From Gracilimonas sediminicola (GTDB taxonomy: Bacteria > Bacteroidota > Rhodothermia > Balneolales > Balneolaceae), in the NCBI RefSeq assembly GCF_024320785.1, contig NZ_JANDBC010000003.1, positions 310,001-374,000 of the forward strand: a stretch of DNA of 64,000 bases, in the 5' to 3' direction. A program made the position numbers and the translations under genes. Under the pieces are notes generated by a model that saw only the letters and a program-made list of their open reading frames with translations, was not told the origin of the DNA and searched no databases. Below, piece after piece: positions 8,662-16,735 of the stretch (positions are counted from its first letter, which is position 1; each line of letters opens with the position of its first letter).

Positions 8662-9702
8662 TCAGTATTTAAACGTCCCCATTGCATCGTTGGTGGCATC
8701 AATAAAGTCATTCAGCATCTTACGGGCTTTGCCGGATTCAAGTGCTTCAACAGCCAATTCCTTGGCTTCTTCCAATTTCTCAACCTTTCCTGATGCCTGA
8801 ATAGCAAATGTGGCATTTAACAGAGCAATATTTTGCTGAGCTTCGGTCGCTTTATTTGCCATGATATTCGTTAGTATCTCTGCATTTTCTTTCTTGCCGC
8901 CGCCCATAAGGTCATCCATCTCCACTTTCTTAAATCCAATGGATTCAGGGTCAAACAAGATGGAGGTGGAGACTACTTTATCTTTCAGTTCAAAGATCTC
9001 GGATTGAGAAGTTAAGCTCACTTCATCAAGTCCATCATGAGCATTGAACGTGTAAGCAAAGTCTGTATCAAGATTGGCAAGGATGTGAACCATTTTTTCG
9101 GCTACTTCTTTACTGAAAGCACCGATTACATATCGCTGAACTTCGGCGGGATTAACCATTGGACCTAAAATGTTAAAAAACGTCCGGAAGCCAAGTTCAC
9201 GGCGTGTCGGCATCACATACTTCATGGCTGGATGAAACATCGGGGCAAACATGAAAGCCATTCCCACTTCATCAAAAACCTGCTCCACTCCTTCTTTACC
9301 GAGCTCAATAGCGGCCCCTAAATGTTCTAAAACATCAGCAGAACCACATTTACTGGATGCGCTACGGTTTCCATGTTTAATTAAAGGCACTCCCGCTGCA
9401 GCCGTAATTAAGGAAGCTGCAGTAGATATATTGAAGGTGCCTGACTGGTCTCCCCCGGTTCCAACAAGATCGATAGCTCCCGTAATATCCACATCTACTT
9501 TTACGGCTTTGGAGCGCATCACTTTAACAAAAGCGGTCAGTTCTTCTACCGTTTCTCCTTTCAACCGCATAGCTGTAAGGAAACCGGCAATTTGTTCTTC
9601 AGAGACCTCGCCCGACATGATCAGGTTTAGCGCTGTTTCAGCCTCAATTTGGGAGAGGTCTTCAGAAAATGAAAGTTTGTAGAGAATACTTTTGAAATCC
9701 AT
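8662..9702 (-). CDS. trpD: Anthranilate phosphoribosyltransferase
   Basis: Transfers the phosphoribosyl group from PRPP to anthranilate. The family motif GTGGD is at residues 81-85, followed by the FNISTAAS and KHGNRSASSKCGSAD blocks that bind PRPP and anthranilate. It is 346 residues and is not fused to TrpG. Its ATG overlaps the trpG stop as TAATG, implying translational coupling. Confidence 0.97.
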   Translation of the reverse strand: MDFKSILYKLSFSEDLSQIEAETALNLIMSGEVSEEQIAGFLTAMRLKGETVEELTAFVKVMRSKAVKVDVDITGAIDLVGTGGDQSGTFNISTAASLITAAAGVPLIKHGNRSASSKCGSADVLEHLGAAIELGKEGVEQVFDEVGMAFMFAPMFHPAMKYVMPTRRELGFRTFFNILGPMVNPAEVQRYVIGAFSKEVAEKMVHILANLDTDFAYTFNAHDGLDEVSLTSQSEIFELKDKVVSTSILFDPESIGFKKVEMDDLMGGGKKENAEILTNIMANKATEAQQNIALLNATFAIQASGKVEKLEEAKELAVEALESGKARKMLNDFIDATNDAMGTFKY

Positions 9703-10265
9703 TATTGTCGCAACCAGTTTTGAATTAATTTAGGTCCTTCGGTAGTAAGAATGCTTTCCGGGTGAAATTGGATCCCCTGGATGGGATACTCTTTGTGGCG
9801 AATACCTTGAATCACTCCGTCATCCGAATGAGCTGTGATTTCAAGTACATCCGGGATACTATCCGGATCTAACACCAGGGAATGATATCGGGTAGCTGTG
9901 AAGTCTTTTTCCGTTCCTTCAAATATAAACTCCCCGTTATGTGATACTTTCGAAACCTTGCCGTGCATAAGCTTAGGAGCGTGAGTAACTTTAGCCCCAA
10001 ACACTTCTCCAATAGCCTGGTGACCCAAACAAACTCCCAATACTGGCGTGTCTTTCCCCATCTCACGGATAATTTCTTCGGTGATTCCCGCTTCATTCGG
10101 ACGCCCGGGGCCGGGAGAAATGAGGATCTTAGAAGGCTTCAAAGCCCTGATCTCATCCAGCGTCATTGCATCATTTCGAATGACTTTATAATCATCTGTT
10201 TCAGCTGCAACCAAATGAACAAGGTTGTAAGTGAAGGAGTCGTAGTTGTCAATAATAAGGATCAC
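9702..10265 (-). CDS. trpG: Anthranilate synthase glutamine amidotransferase subunit
   Basis: Supplies ammonia from glutamine to TrpE. The class I amidotransferase triad is visible: Cys79 in GVCLGHQ and the His-Glu pair in IQFHPESI, with the oxyanion strand ISPGPGRP at 49-56. It has 187 residues from a GTG at 10265. That GTG lies in a CACAGAT end of a repeat-like gap, and no better start exists upstream. It could also serve aminodeoxychorismate synthase (PabA role), as many such subunits do. Confidence 0.94.
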   Translation of the reverse strand: MILIIDNYDSFTYNLVHLVAAETDDYKVIRNDAMTLDEIRALKPSKILISPGPGRPNEAGITEEIIREMGKDTPVLGVCLGHQAIGEVFGAKVTHAPKLMHGKVSKVSHNGEFIFEGTEKDFTATRYHSLVLDPDSIPDVLEITAHSDDGVIQGIRHKEYPIQGIQFHPESILTTEGPKLIQNWLRQ

Positions 10266-10397
10266 AGATTCATAGGATTTAAAGATTTTTCAGATGTTAA
10301 ACATGATGGAATAGCATTCATAAGTCAGGGTTGTGACGAATTTTCTTCGAATAATAGTAAATCAGCGACCATCCATTCTATCCGCATCATCTGTGTT
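10261..10397. repeat. Possible degenerate palindromic repeat, trpS-trpG gap
   Basis: The 139-base gap between trpS and trpG is bounded by ATCACAGAT (10261-10269) and ATCTGTGTT (10389-10397), an imperfect inverted pair resembling the ends of the other trp gap repeats. The interior is AT-rich and shows no gene. This copy is much weaker than the others. Confidence 0.35.
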
Positions 10398-10404
10398 CCA
10401 AATT

Positions 10405-11391
10405 TTAAAAGTGCCTCACTATTCCCGTTACTTCTCTTATGGGTTCCATTACAGATTCTGCTCGTTCTCTGGCCTTTTTACCCCCTTCTCTTAATACATC
10501 GTGTACATAATCCAGGTCCTTAGCCAGTTCATGCCGTCGATCGCGTGCATCTCCAAAATACTCCTCAATCATTCCAAGCAGTTCTTTCTTAGCATGACCG
10601 TAGCCATATCCACCGGCTTTATATTTGGCTGCTATCTCGTCTTGAGTGTCTTTATCGGCAAACAGTTTGATGAGGGCAAACACATTATCACTTTCAGGAT
10701 CTTTGGTATCTTCAAGCGGTGTTGAATCTGTTTCAATAGACATGACTCGCTTCTTCAGGGCCTTTCCTTCCGCAAATATATCGATGGTATTATTGTAGCT
10801 TTTACTCATTTTGCGACCATCAATTCCGGGAACAACAGCCACTGATTTCACAATGTGTTCTTCCGGTAGTTTGAGGTATTCACCACTATACGTATGATTA
10901 AATTTGCCGGCAAGATCGCGGGTAATCTCAATATTCTGCTTTTGATCTTCCCCTACAGGGACTATATCGGAGTGATAAATAAGGATATCAGCTGCCTGCA
11001 GGATCGGGTATGTGAATAAGCCGATGTTCGGGTTGAGCCCGGCGGCGATTTTATCTTTATAGGAAACTCCTTTCTCCATGAGAGACACAGGAGTCAAAGT
11101 TCCGAGTATCCAGGCCAGTTCCGTGACTTGCGGCACATCAGACTGGGCAAAGAAGGTCGCTTTGTTGGGATCTAATCCCAATGCCAGGTAATCAAGTGTT
11201 ACATCAATTGTATTTTGGCGAAGCTGTTCTCCATCGTTCAATGAAGTCAGCGAATGGAAATTGGCGATGAAGTAAAAGGCTTCTCCCTCCTCCTGCATAG
11301 CTATATGCTGACGGATCGCCCCGAAATAGTTTCCGATATGAAGCTTTCCTGAAGGCTGAATTCCTGATAAAATTGTTTTTGTGTCGCTCAT
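10405..11391 (-). CDS. trpS: Tryptophanyl-tRNA synthetase
   Basis: Class I aminoacyl-tRNA synthetase charging tRNA-Trp. HIGN is at residues 18-21 (SGKLHIGNYFGA) and KMSKS at 194-198 (DGRKMSKSYNN). The 328-residue length is standard. It lies between trpE (8 bases) and trpG, inside the biosynthetic operon and downstream of the attenuator, so its expression should rise when charged tRNA-Trp falls. No second trpS is in the window, so whether this is the only copy is unknown. Confidence 0.97.
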   Translation of the reverse strand: MSDTKTILSGIQPSGKLHIGNYFGAIRQHIAMQEEGEAFYFIANFHSLTSLNDGEQLRQNTIDVTLDYLALGLDPNKATFFAQSDVPQVTELAWILGTLTPVSLMEKGVSYKDKIAAGLNPNIGLFTYPILQAADILIYHSDIVPVGEDQKQNIEITRDLAGKFNHTYSGEYLKLPEEHIVKSVAVVPGIDGRKMSKSYNNTIDIFAEGKALKKRVMSIETDSTPLEDTKDPESDNVFALIKLFADKDTQDEIAAKYKAGGYGYGHAKKELLGMIEEYFGDARDRRHELAKDLDYVHDVLREGGKKARERAESVMEPIREVTGIVRHF

Positions 11392-11399
11392 AAACTGTG

Positions 11400-12860
11400 T
11401 TATTGAATATCTAAAGCTACGCTAAGCGCCTGTATGAGTGCGCCCGCTTTGTTCTGTGTTTCTTCAAATTCTTTGGTGGGATTACTGTCGGCAACAATGC
11501 CCGCACCGGCCTGAATATAGGCTTTGTTATCGGTTACCACCATGGTGCGGATGGCAATACAAGTATCCATGTTTCCGGAAAAATCGAAATAACCAACCGC
11601 ACCGGCGTATATTCCACGCTTGGTCGTTTCCAGTTCGTCGATGATTTCCATGGCTCGTATTTTTGGAGCCCCACTTACAGTTCCGGCCGGGAAGCACTGC
11701 ATAAGTGCATCTACCGACGTTTGATCTTCGCGAAGCTCACCAACCACATCACTTACAATATGCATAACGTGTGAATATCGCTCGATAACCTGATTTCGTT
11801 CCATCTTCACCGTTCCGGCTTTGCTAACGCGGGAAAGGTCATTACGCCCCAGATCCACAAGCATAATGTGTTCTGCCACTTCTTTGGGATCGTTTTTTAA
11901 ATCTTCTTCGAGAGCAAGATCTTCTTCATGTGTTTTCCCCCGCGGCCGGGTTCCCGCAATGGGCAAAACCCGTGTTTCTCCTTCCTGAACCCGAACCAAT
12001 ACTTCCGGTGAGGAGCCCACCAGTTGAAAATCTTCAAAATCCAGATAGAATAGATACGGAGATGGATTTACCATTCTTAATGCCCGATACAACATAAAGG
12101 GATCACCGCTCATATCGGCTTCAAACCGTTGAGAAAGTACTACCTGGAATATATCACCTTCATAAATGTGCTCTTTAGCCTTGTCAACAATATCTTCGAA
12201 ATAATCCTGATCCATATTGCTTGCCAGCGACTCGGTATCAATACTAAACGAACGGTTTTGATAATTGGAATTCAGGGCCGCTGCTTCCATTTCGTCGAGA
12301 CATTGCTGAGCATTCCGATAGGCTTCATCGATGTCTTTTTCTTCATCTACAAAAACCGTTCTTATCAACACTACCTGGTGCTTCACATGATCAAAAGCGA
12401 AAATCTCATCATAAAAAGCCCAGATAGCTTCCGGCAGGTTAAGATCATCATCAGGTACATCGGGAAGATCTTCAACCAGGCGAAAGGTATCGTAAGCAGA
12501 GAATCCAACCGCCCCTCCTTTCAATCGCGGAAGTTCGGGGAGTGTGGGTTCGGAATAGGCTGTGGTCAGTTCTCTGAGCTTGTCGAAATAACCCTGATCG
12601 ATTTTATCTGTTTTCCCTGCAGACTCAAGAGTTGTCTGCTCTCCATCAAACATCAGTTTTTGATAGGGATTTCTTCCAATAAAGGAATAGCGGGCCAGCT
12701 GCTCCCCGCCCTCTACCGATTCCAGTAAGAATGGGAACTCAGCCCCCTCCCGGATATTCATAAAAAGTGAAACCGGAGTAAGTACATCGGCCAGCAATCT
12801 GCGATATACCGGGACAGCCGTATAATTTTTACTAAGCTCTATAAATTGATCTTTGTTCAT
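11400..12860 (-). CDS. trpE: Anthranilate synthase component I
   Basis: Makes anthranilate from chorismate with ammonia from TrpG. The feedback site LLES is at residues 45-48 (Ser48 contacts tryptophan in studied enzymes), so allosteric inhibition by Trp is expected. The C-terminal chorismate-binding half carries PIAGTRPRG, DLGRNDL, the SGAPK block and the YAGAVGYFDF strand. It is 486 residues and is the first structural gene after the attenuator. The start ATG at 12860 follows a large inverted repeat. Confidence 0.97.
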   Translation of the reverse strand: MNKDQFIELSKNYTAVPVYRRLLADVLTPVSLFMNIREGAEFPFLLESVEGGEQLARYSFIGRNPYQKLMFDGEQTTLESAGKTDKIDQGYFDKLRELTTAYSEPTLPELPRLKGGAVGFSAYDTFRLVEDLPDVPDDDLNLPEAIWAFYDEIFAFDHVKHQVVLIRTVFVDEEKDIDEAYRNAQQCLDEMEAAALNSNYQNRSFSIDTESLASNMDQDYFEDIVDKAKEHIYEGDIFQVVLSQRFEADMSGDPFMLYRALRMVNPSPYLFYLDFEDFQLVGSSPEVLVRVQEGETRVLPIAGTRPRGKTHEEDLALEEDLKNDPKEVAEHIMLVDLGRNDLSRVSKAGTVKMERNQVIERYSHVMHIVSDVVGELREDQTSVDALMQCFPAGTVSGAPKIRAMEIIDELETTKRGIYAGAVGYFDFSGNMDTCIAIRTMVVTDNKAYIQAGAGIVADSNPTKEFEETQNKAGALIQALSVALDIQ

Positions 12861-12874
12861 CTAGTTTGGTTAAT

Positions 12875-12927
12875 CGTTATTCGTGAATCGTTTACTTCAC
12901 GGATCGATTAACGATTCACGAATAACG
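12875..12927. repeat. 18-bp perfect inverted repeat in the trpE leader
   Basis: CGTTATTCGTGAATCGTT (12875-12892) is exactly complementary to 12910-12927, with a 17-base spacer. It lies between the attenuator terminator and the trpE start codon, so the read-through mRNA could form a stable hairpin about 15 bases before the ATG. No T-tract follows, so it is not a terminator by itself. It may protect or process the message, or be a REP-like element. Confidence 0.8.
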
Positions 12928-12947
12928 GTTTACGAACATTCAGAAAT

Positions 12948-12982
12948 AAAAAAACCCACAATTCCTGGGGAACAGTGGGTTT
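12948..12982 (-). terminator. trp attenuator terminator hairpin
   Basis: In the minus-strand RNA an 8-bp stem AAACCCAC/GTGGGTTT (12982-12975 with 12959-12952), extended by an inner UUCC/GGAA stem across a 2-base mismatch, is followed by a run of U from 12954 to 12948. This is a textbook intrinsic terminator between the leader peptide and trpE. Its 5' arm overlaps the strand that can pair with the end of the leader peptide coding region. Confidence 0.9.
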
Positions 12983-13044
12983 GCTTACATTCTTATCTAT
13001 CGTTCAATCTACGTACGAGACCCACTGTTATTTGTAACAACAGG
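12971..13044 (-). promoter_or_regulatory. trp attenuator pause (1:2) and antiterminator (2:3) structures
   Basis: Segment 1 (13044-13035) and segment 2 (13030-13021) form a 10-bp stem with three G-U pairs and a CAAA loop. Segment 2 extended to 13020 also pairs perfectly over 10 bp with segment 3 (12980-12971), which is the 5' part of the terminator. The Trp codons (13053-13045) lie directly before segment 1. A ribosome stalled there would cover segment 1 and free segment 2 for antitermination, while one reaching the stop codon would cover segment 2 and allow termination. The pairing is read from sequence; the mechanism is the known enteric trp logic. Confidence 0.88.
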
Positions 13045-13083
13045 CCACCACCAAGCATTAATTTGAACGATTTGTTTTTTCAT
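13009..13083 (-). CDS. trpL: trp operon leader peptide
   Basis: A 24-codon minus-strand frame from the ATG at 13083 to TAG at 13011-13009. It contains three consecutive Trp codons (Asn-Ala-Trp-Trp-Trp-Pro, residues 9-14). Trp is the rarest residue, and a run of three immediately upstream of alternative RNA stems and a U-tailed terminator identifies a leader peptide whose translation rate senses charged tRNA-Trp. It is not expected to have a function as a protein. It is too short for routine gene callers. Confidence 0.9.
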   Translation of the reverse strand: MKKQIVQINAWWWPVVTNNSGSRT

Positions 13084-13107
13084 AACGCGTCGAATATAAC
13101 GGCATAG

Positions 13108-13136
13108 CAAAGTACATGCAATACGAAGTTCCACAA
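13108..13136 (-). promoter_or_regulatory. Candidate trp operon promoter
   Basis: On the minus strand TTG (13136-13134) lies 19 bases from TACTTTG (13114-13108), which resembles the Bacteroidota -33 TTG / -7 TAnnTTTG pattern but is one base short in the -7 box. It would place the transcript start near 13101, about 18 bases before the leader ATG. An overlapping enteric-like pair, TTGCAT (13121-13116) with TATATT (13098-13093) at 17-base spacing, is also present but would leave almost no 5' leader before trpL. Confidence 0.4.
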
Positions 13137-13146
13137 TTTATGAAGT

Positions 13147-13167
13147 TTAAATCCGTATTGGATTTAA
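13147..13167. promoter_or_regulatory. Palindrome, possible operator in the divergent trp/lipoprotein region
   Basis: TTAAATCC (13147-13154) and GGATTTAA (13160-13167) form an 8-bp inverted pair with a 5-base spacer. It lies just upstream of the candidate trp promoter and about 50 bases before the plus-strand lipoprotein gene. It has the form of a dimeric repressor site, but I know of no matching regulator and only one copy is seen. Confidence 0.3.
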
Positions 13168-13217
13168 GAACCATGAATCCTTACCATTAGAAATAATCTT
13201 TTAGCAGCAAAATTATT

Positions 13218-14018
13218 TTGAAGCACCTATTCATCTACACTACTCTTTTGCTTGGTTCAAGCATCGTGTTTCTTTCTTGTGATTCGACCACTTCACCAAA
13301 AGATATATTTGAGGAAAGCCCGGTAATCCAAAGCTTTAATGTATCGCCTCAGAATGTGCAATTCACATCAGCTGATGATGGTGTTAAGGATACAACAGTG
13401 ATAGTCACCTTTTCAGCAGAAACAGAGAATCTGTCTGAAGGTGTAGTCCCCAGAATAATTATTACCGACCGAAATTCCGGCCAGGTAGAGTTGCAACAGG
13501 ATATGGAAGTAACATCAACTAATGGTGAATTTACTCTTGAGGTGCCGTTTGAAACCAAGACTACTTTCTTTCAGGATTTTAAAGTGAATGCCATTGTACA
13601 GAATCCTGAAACCAGCGATTTTAATTATGCTACGGCTTCGCTTAAGATCACCGGATTTTCGGTAGAACCCCCTGAAATCCTAAGTGTAAATAATCCTGAA
13701 GAGCTACAGCGACCTACACAAGGAGAAGCTGCGGTAGGTTTTTTAGCAAAAGTTTCTGACGTTGAAGGTATGGATTCTATCAGAGGAGTGTTCCTTCGTT
13801 TGATCAGTCGTGAAAGCGGAGAAGTATCAGGCTCACCATTCCAACTTTATGATAACGCTTCAAATGGTGATCAGGTAGCGAGTGATTCTGTTTTCACAAG
13901 AGTGTTTGTGTTTAATTCAGAAAATGAACTTCAAACCTATGATGTGTTTTACTATGCGATTGACCGTGGAGGTTTAACCAGTGATACAGTTTCAACAACC
14001 TTTAGTATTGTTGAGTAA
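13218..14018 (+). CDS. Exported lipoprotein with Ig-like character
   Basis: The protein has 266 residues from a TTG start (no ATG fits). The signal ends in SIVFLSCDS with the lipid-attachment Cys at residue 21. The mature part is beta-rich, Ser/Thr/Asp-rich and repeats patterns such as DTTVIVTF and a C-terminal YDVFYYAIDRGGLTSDTV that resemble Ig-like or cadherin-type beta-sandwich modules. It ends exactly at the start of the next gene (TAA then ATG), so it is coupled to the exported-protein/PorV operon. Its role is unknown; surface or periplasmic location is inferred. Confidence 0.8.
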   Translation: MKHLFIYTTLLLGSSIVFLSCDSTTSPKDIFEESPVIQSFNVSPQNVQFTSADDGVKDTTVIVTFSAETENLSEGVVPRIIITDRNSGQVELQQDMEVTSTNGEFTLEVPFETKTTFFQDFKVNAIVQNPETSDFNYATASLKITGFSVEPPEILSVNNPEELQRPTQGEAAVGFLAKVSDVEGMDSIRGVFLRLISRESGEVSGSPFQLYDNASNGDQVASDSVFTRVFVFNSENELQTYDVFYYAIDRGGLTSDTVSTTFSIVE

Positions 14019-15680
14019 ATGAAGAAATTTATAACAGCCCTTACTTTTTTATTTCTTCCTTTTGTTGGCATAGCCCAAGTTTATGGTCCACTGAATCCAG
14101 ACCGCGAAACCACCAACACTATTCGGGTAAATGGAGTTAGCACTATATTAGCTTTCGGTGATACCGTTTGGATCAGCCCTTCCCTGAATAGAAATATCAA
14201 TAATAACGCGGAATGGTTCACACCTGAAAACGCTGATAGCGTAGTCAATGGCATTGGACGTGTGTATTCGCTGGAGCTTGGACAAGATACCGTTTTAGCA
14301 GGTCTTGGCTATACGAATACGGAAGCCGAAGGAAGTCCCCAAACCGCATTCGGATACTATTTTTCAGTGGATGGTGGCGATTCATGGCGTTTTGAGCCCC
14401 CAGTCCTCGACCCTGATCCTCCATCGAAATGTTTTTCAGATGACCCTGATTTTGAACGACCATCCAGTGCCGGGGATTACGATCCGGATTGCGATATACA
14501 GTTTACCTACGGCGGGATAACTTACAATCGCATTCGTTTTACAGTCCCTGAGCAAGCGCCGCCCTATGAAGTAGATTTTCAAAATAACGTTGTTTATTCA
14601 GCTAATTTCGGAGGCGGGTTAATCCGAAGTCGGGATTTCGGTGATACCTGGGAGCGGGTTATTCTCCCCCCTGACAATGTTTCCGAAATGACCCCGGATG
14701 ATGATTACACCTGGAGTTCGGATATCATATTAGCGAACGGAGACGTCACGCAGATTAACCGTTATGATCCCAGAAGTAAGTTTGGACTGAATCTGCGTGT
14801 TTTTGGGGTGCATATCGATTCACAGAACCGGGTTTGGGTGGGAACCGGCAACGGAGTGAATGTTTCGGATAATGCATTATCAGCCCCGACGGATAGTGTT
14901 CGCTGGTCGCACATTACATTTGATGGATCTAACAACGGACTTATCGGAAATTGGGTAATCGAGATTAAAGAAGAACCGGGCACCGGGAGAATATGGATGA
15001 CTAACCGGGTGATAGAATCCGGAGTGGAAGATCAGGGACTTGTGTACACCGATGATGGCGGCCAAACCTTTACCCAGATGCTGATTGGAGAGCGCATTAA
15101 TGATATTGGTTTTAAGGATGGATATGTATTTGCAACCGGAGAAAATGGCTTGTTCATTTCTCCCAACGGTGGAGATACCTGGATAAAATCACCTCAAATT
15201 AAAAGCCCGAATACCTTCATAAAATCAACCGCTGTTTTTTACTCAGCTACTTCTACTACCAATCGTATCTGGATCTCTACAAGCGATGGACTCGCCTCTC
15301 ATGAATGCTGCACAGCCAACCAGGTTTTTGATAACTGGGAAATCACCCGGGTTAACTTCCCTCTAAAAGGCGGAAATGTTCACGATGAAGGCCGGGATGT
15401 AAACACCTATGCCTACCCCAACCCATTTTCACCGACCGTCCATGAGCTGGTTCGCATCAAGTTTGAAGTAGAAAATCAGGGCAATGTGAACATCCGGGTT
15501 TTTGATTTCGGGATGAATCTCGTCCGGGAAATTGAAAACGCTTCTTTCCCGCCTGGCACTTATGAAGCCGTTTGGGACGGGGTTGACGGAAAAGGCCGTA
15601 AAGTTGCTAACGGAGCTTATATATATGTGATTGATACGCCCGGTACTCGCAAGAATGGTAAAATTTTGGTGGTGGATTAA
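14019..15680 (+). CDS. Exported beta-propeller-like protein with FlgD-type C-terminal domain
   Basis: The protein has 553 residues with an N-terminal signal (cleavage near GIAQVYG). The body carries repeated blade-like segments ending in Asp-box patterns such as SVDGGDSWRF, RDFGDTWERV, TDDGGQTFTQM and SPNGGDTWIK, typical of BNR/sialidase or YCF48-like propellers. The last ~90 residues (from YPNPFSPT through VFDFGMNLVREI, WDGVDGKGR to GKILVVD) match the FlgD Ig-like domain often found at the C-terminus of secreted Bacteroidota-group proteins. It is followed by two PorV/PorQ-like genes, which suggests export to the surface by a type IX-like route. The ligand or substrate is unknown. Confidence 0.82.
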   Translation: MKKFITALTFLFLPFVGIAQVYGPLNPDRETTNTIRVNGVSTILAFGDTVWISPSLNRNINNNAEWFTPENADSVVNGIGRVYSLELGQDTVLAGLGYTNTEAEGSPQTAFGYYFSVDGGDSWRFEPPVLDPDPPSKCFSDDPDFERPSSAGDYDPDCDIQFTYGGITYNRIRFTVPEQAPPYEVDFQNNVVYSANFGGGLIRSRDFGDTWERVILPPDNVSEMTPDDDYTWSSDIILANGDVTQINRYDPRSKFGLNLRVFGVHIDSQNRVWVGTGNGVNVSDNALSAPTDSVRWSHITFDGSNNGLIGNWVIEIKEEPGTGRIWMTNRVIESGVEDQGLVYTDDGGQTFTQMLIGERINDIGFKDGYVFATGENGLFISPNGGDTWIKSPQIKSPNTFIKSTAVFYSATSTTNRIWISTSDGLASHECCTANQVFDNWEITRVNFPLKGGNVHDEGRDVNTYAYPNPFSPTVHELVRIKFEVENQGNVNIRVFDFGMNLVREIENASFPPGTYEAVWDGVDGKGRKVANGAYIYVIDTPGTRKNGKILVVD

Positions 15681-16735
15681 TGCTGAATAGATTCACACAT
15701 ATCAACAGAACTTTATTCCCGGTCTTCCTCCTCTTGTTTGGGTTGATTTCGCCATCGCTTTTAGCTCAGAACGGTGGCTTTGCCGGAGCATCATACCGGA
15801 TTGGGTACAGCGCCAGGGGAATGGCTATGAGTAACGCCATGAGCGCGGTAACATCTGAAGGCGCTTTCGCCTACTATAACCCTGCACAAGCGGCATTGGC
15901 GTTAGATACCCGCCAGACCGATCTTACGGTTGGAGCGCTTAAATTTGACCGTGTATTCCAAAGTTCAGGCATACACCTGAAACTTCCACCCAGTGCCGGC
16001 ATCTCGTTCAACGTGATGCGAGCAGGAGTAAAAGATATTGACGGCCGAACGGTAAGCGGATATCCAACCGGTTTGTTTACGGTTAATGAATATCAGCTGA
16101 CCAGTAACTTTGGCATCCGGCTTAGTGAAAAATTCAATGCGGGAGTCGGCCTGAAGTTTAGCATGGCTGATTATCACTCCGAGCTTGACAATGCCTTTAC
16201 CGTTGGTGTGGATCTAGGGGCATTATATAATGCCGGAGAATATCTGAACATTGGTTTTTCAGTGAAAGACCTGTTTGCTAATTATTCGTGGAATGCTCAA
16301 AACTTATATAACCTGGATCAGGCCCGGGATGTGGTTAATAACTTCCCTACCCGAATTATATTAGGATTAGCCTACCAGAGAAAGCTTTTCACCGTATCTG
16401 CAGATTTCGAGCTGCAAAGTTATAGCTCCGAAACAGAAACTACTGAGTTTTTTATTGATAACGGGGTTCCATCCACCATCACAACTTCAGAAACCATTAA
16501 CACCAGTTCTTCACAAGTTAGATTAGGCGGCTCATGGAAAGCTCACGAACGTTTTACTCTCCGAGCCGGGTGGAATCTGCCGGAAGCCACGAATATGGAT
16601 AGCTGGGCCTTAAGTAGCGGTTTTTCCATTCACCTGCCATTTGACGTATTTTCCCCTTCCATCGACTATGCGTTTGTGATGGAACCGTACCGAATTTCTA
16701 ACATGCATGTATTTTCCTTACGCCTGAATTTATGA
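15680..16735 (+). CDS. PorV/PorQ family outer membrane protein
   Basis: The protein has 351 residues with a signal peptide ending near LLAQNGGF. The segment YSARGMAMSNAMSA followed by AFAYYNPAQAAL is the family hallmark (small-residue N-plug then Tyr-Asn-Pro-Ala), and the rest is alternating aromatic beta-strand sequence ending in FSLRLNL, as in FadL-like barrels. In type IX secretion PorV carries cargo to the cell-surface attachment complex. The start overlaps the preceding stop (TAATG), so it is coupled to the FlgD-domain protein. Whether it acts in true T9SS or in a related pathway cannot be told here. Confidence 0.85.
   Translation: MLNRFTHINRTLFPVFLLLFGLISPSLLAQNGGFAGASYRIGYSARGMAMSNAMSAVTSEGAFAYYNPAQAALALDTRQTDLTVGALKFDRVFQSSGIHLKLPPSAGISFNVMRAGVKDIDGRTVSGYPTGLFTVNEYQLTSNFGIRLSEKFNAGVGLKFSMADYHSELDNAFTVGVDLGALYNAGEYLNIGFSVKDLFANYSWNAQNLYNLDQARDVVNNFPTRIILGLAYQRKLFTVSADFELQSYSSETETTEFFIDNGVPSTITTSETINTSSSQVRLGGSWKAHERFTLRAGWNLPEATNMDSWALSSGFSIHLPFDVFSPSIDYAFVMEPYRISNMHVFSLRLNL

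Noticed and set aside
9963-10523. 186-codon plus-strand frame opposite trpG and trpS
   Set aside because: It is antisense to two well supported genes and spans a non-coding repeat-like gap; its sequence lacks protein character.
12129-12728. 199-codon plus-strand frame opposite trpE
   Set aside because: A shadow of the trpE coding frame on the other strand.
12875-12927. Second terminator in the trpE leader
   Set aside because: Stem is perfect but no U-tract follows on either strand at the right place.
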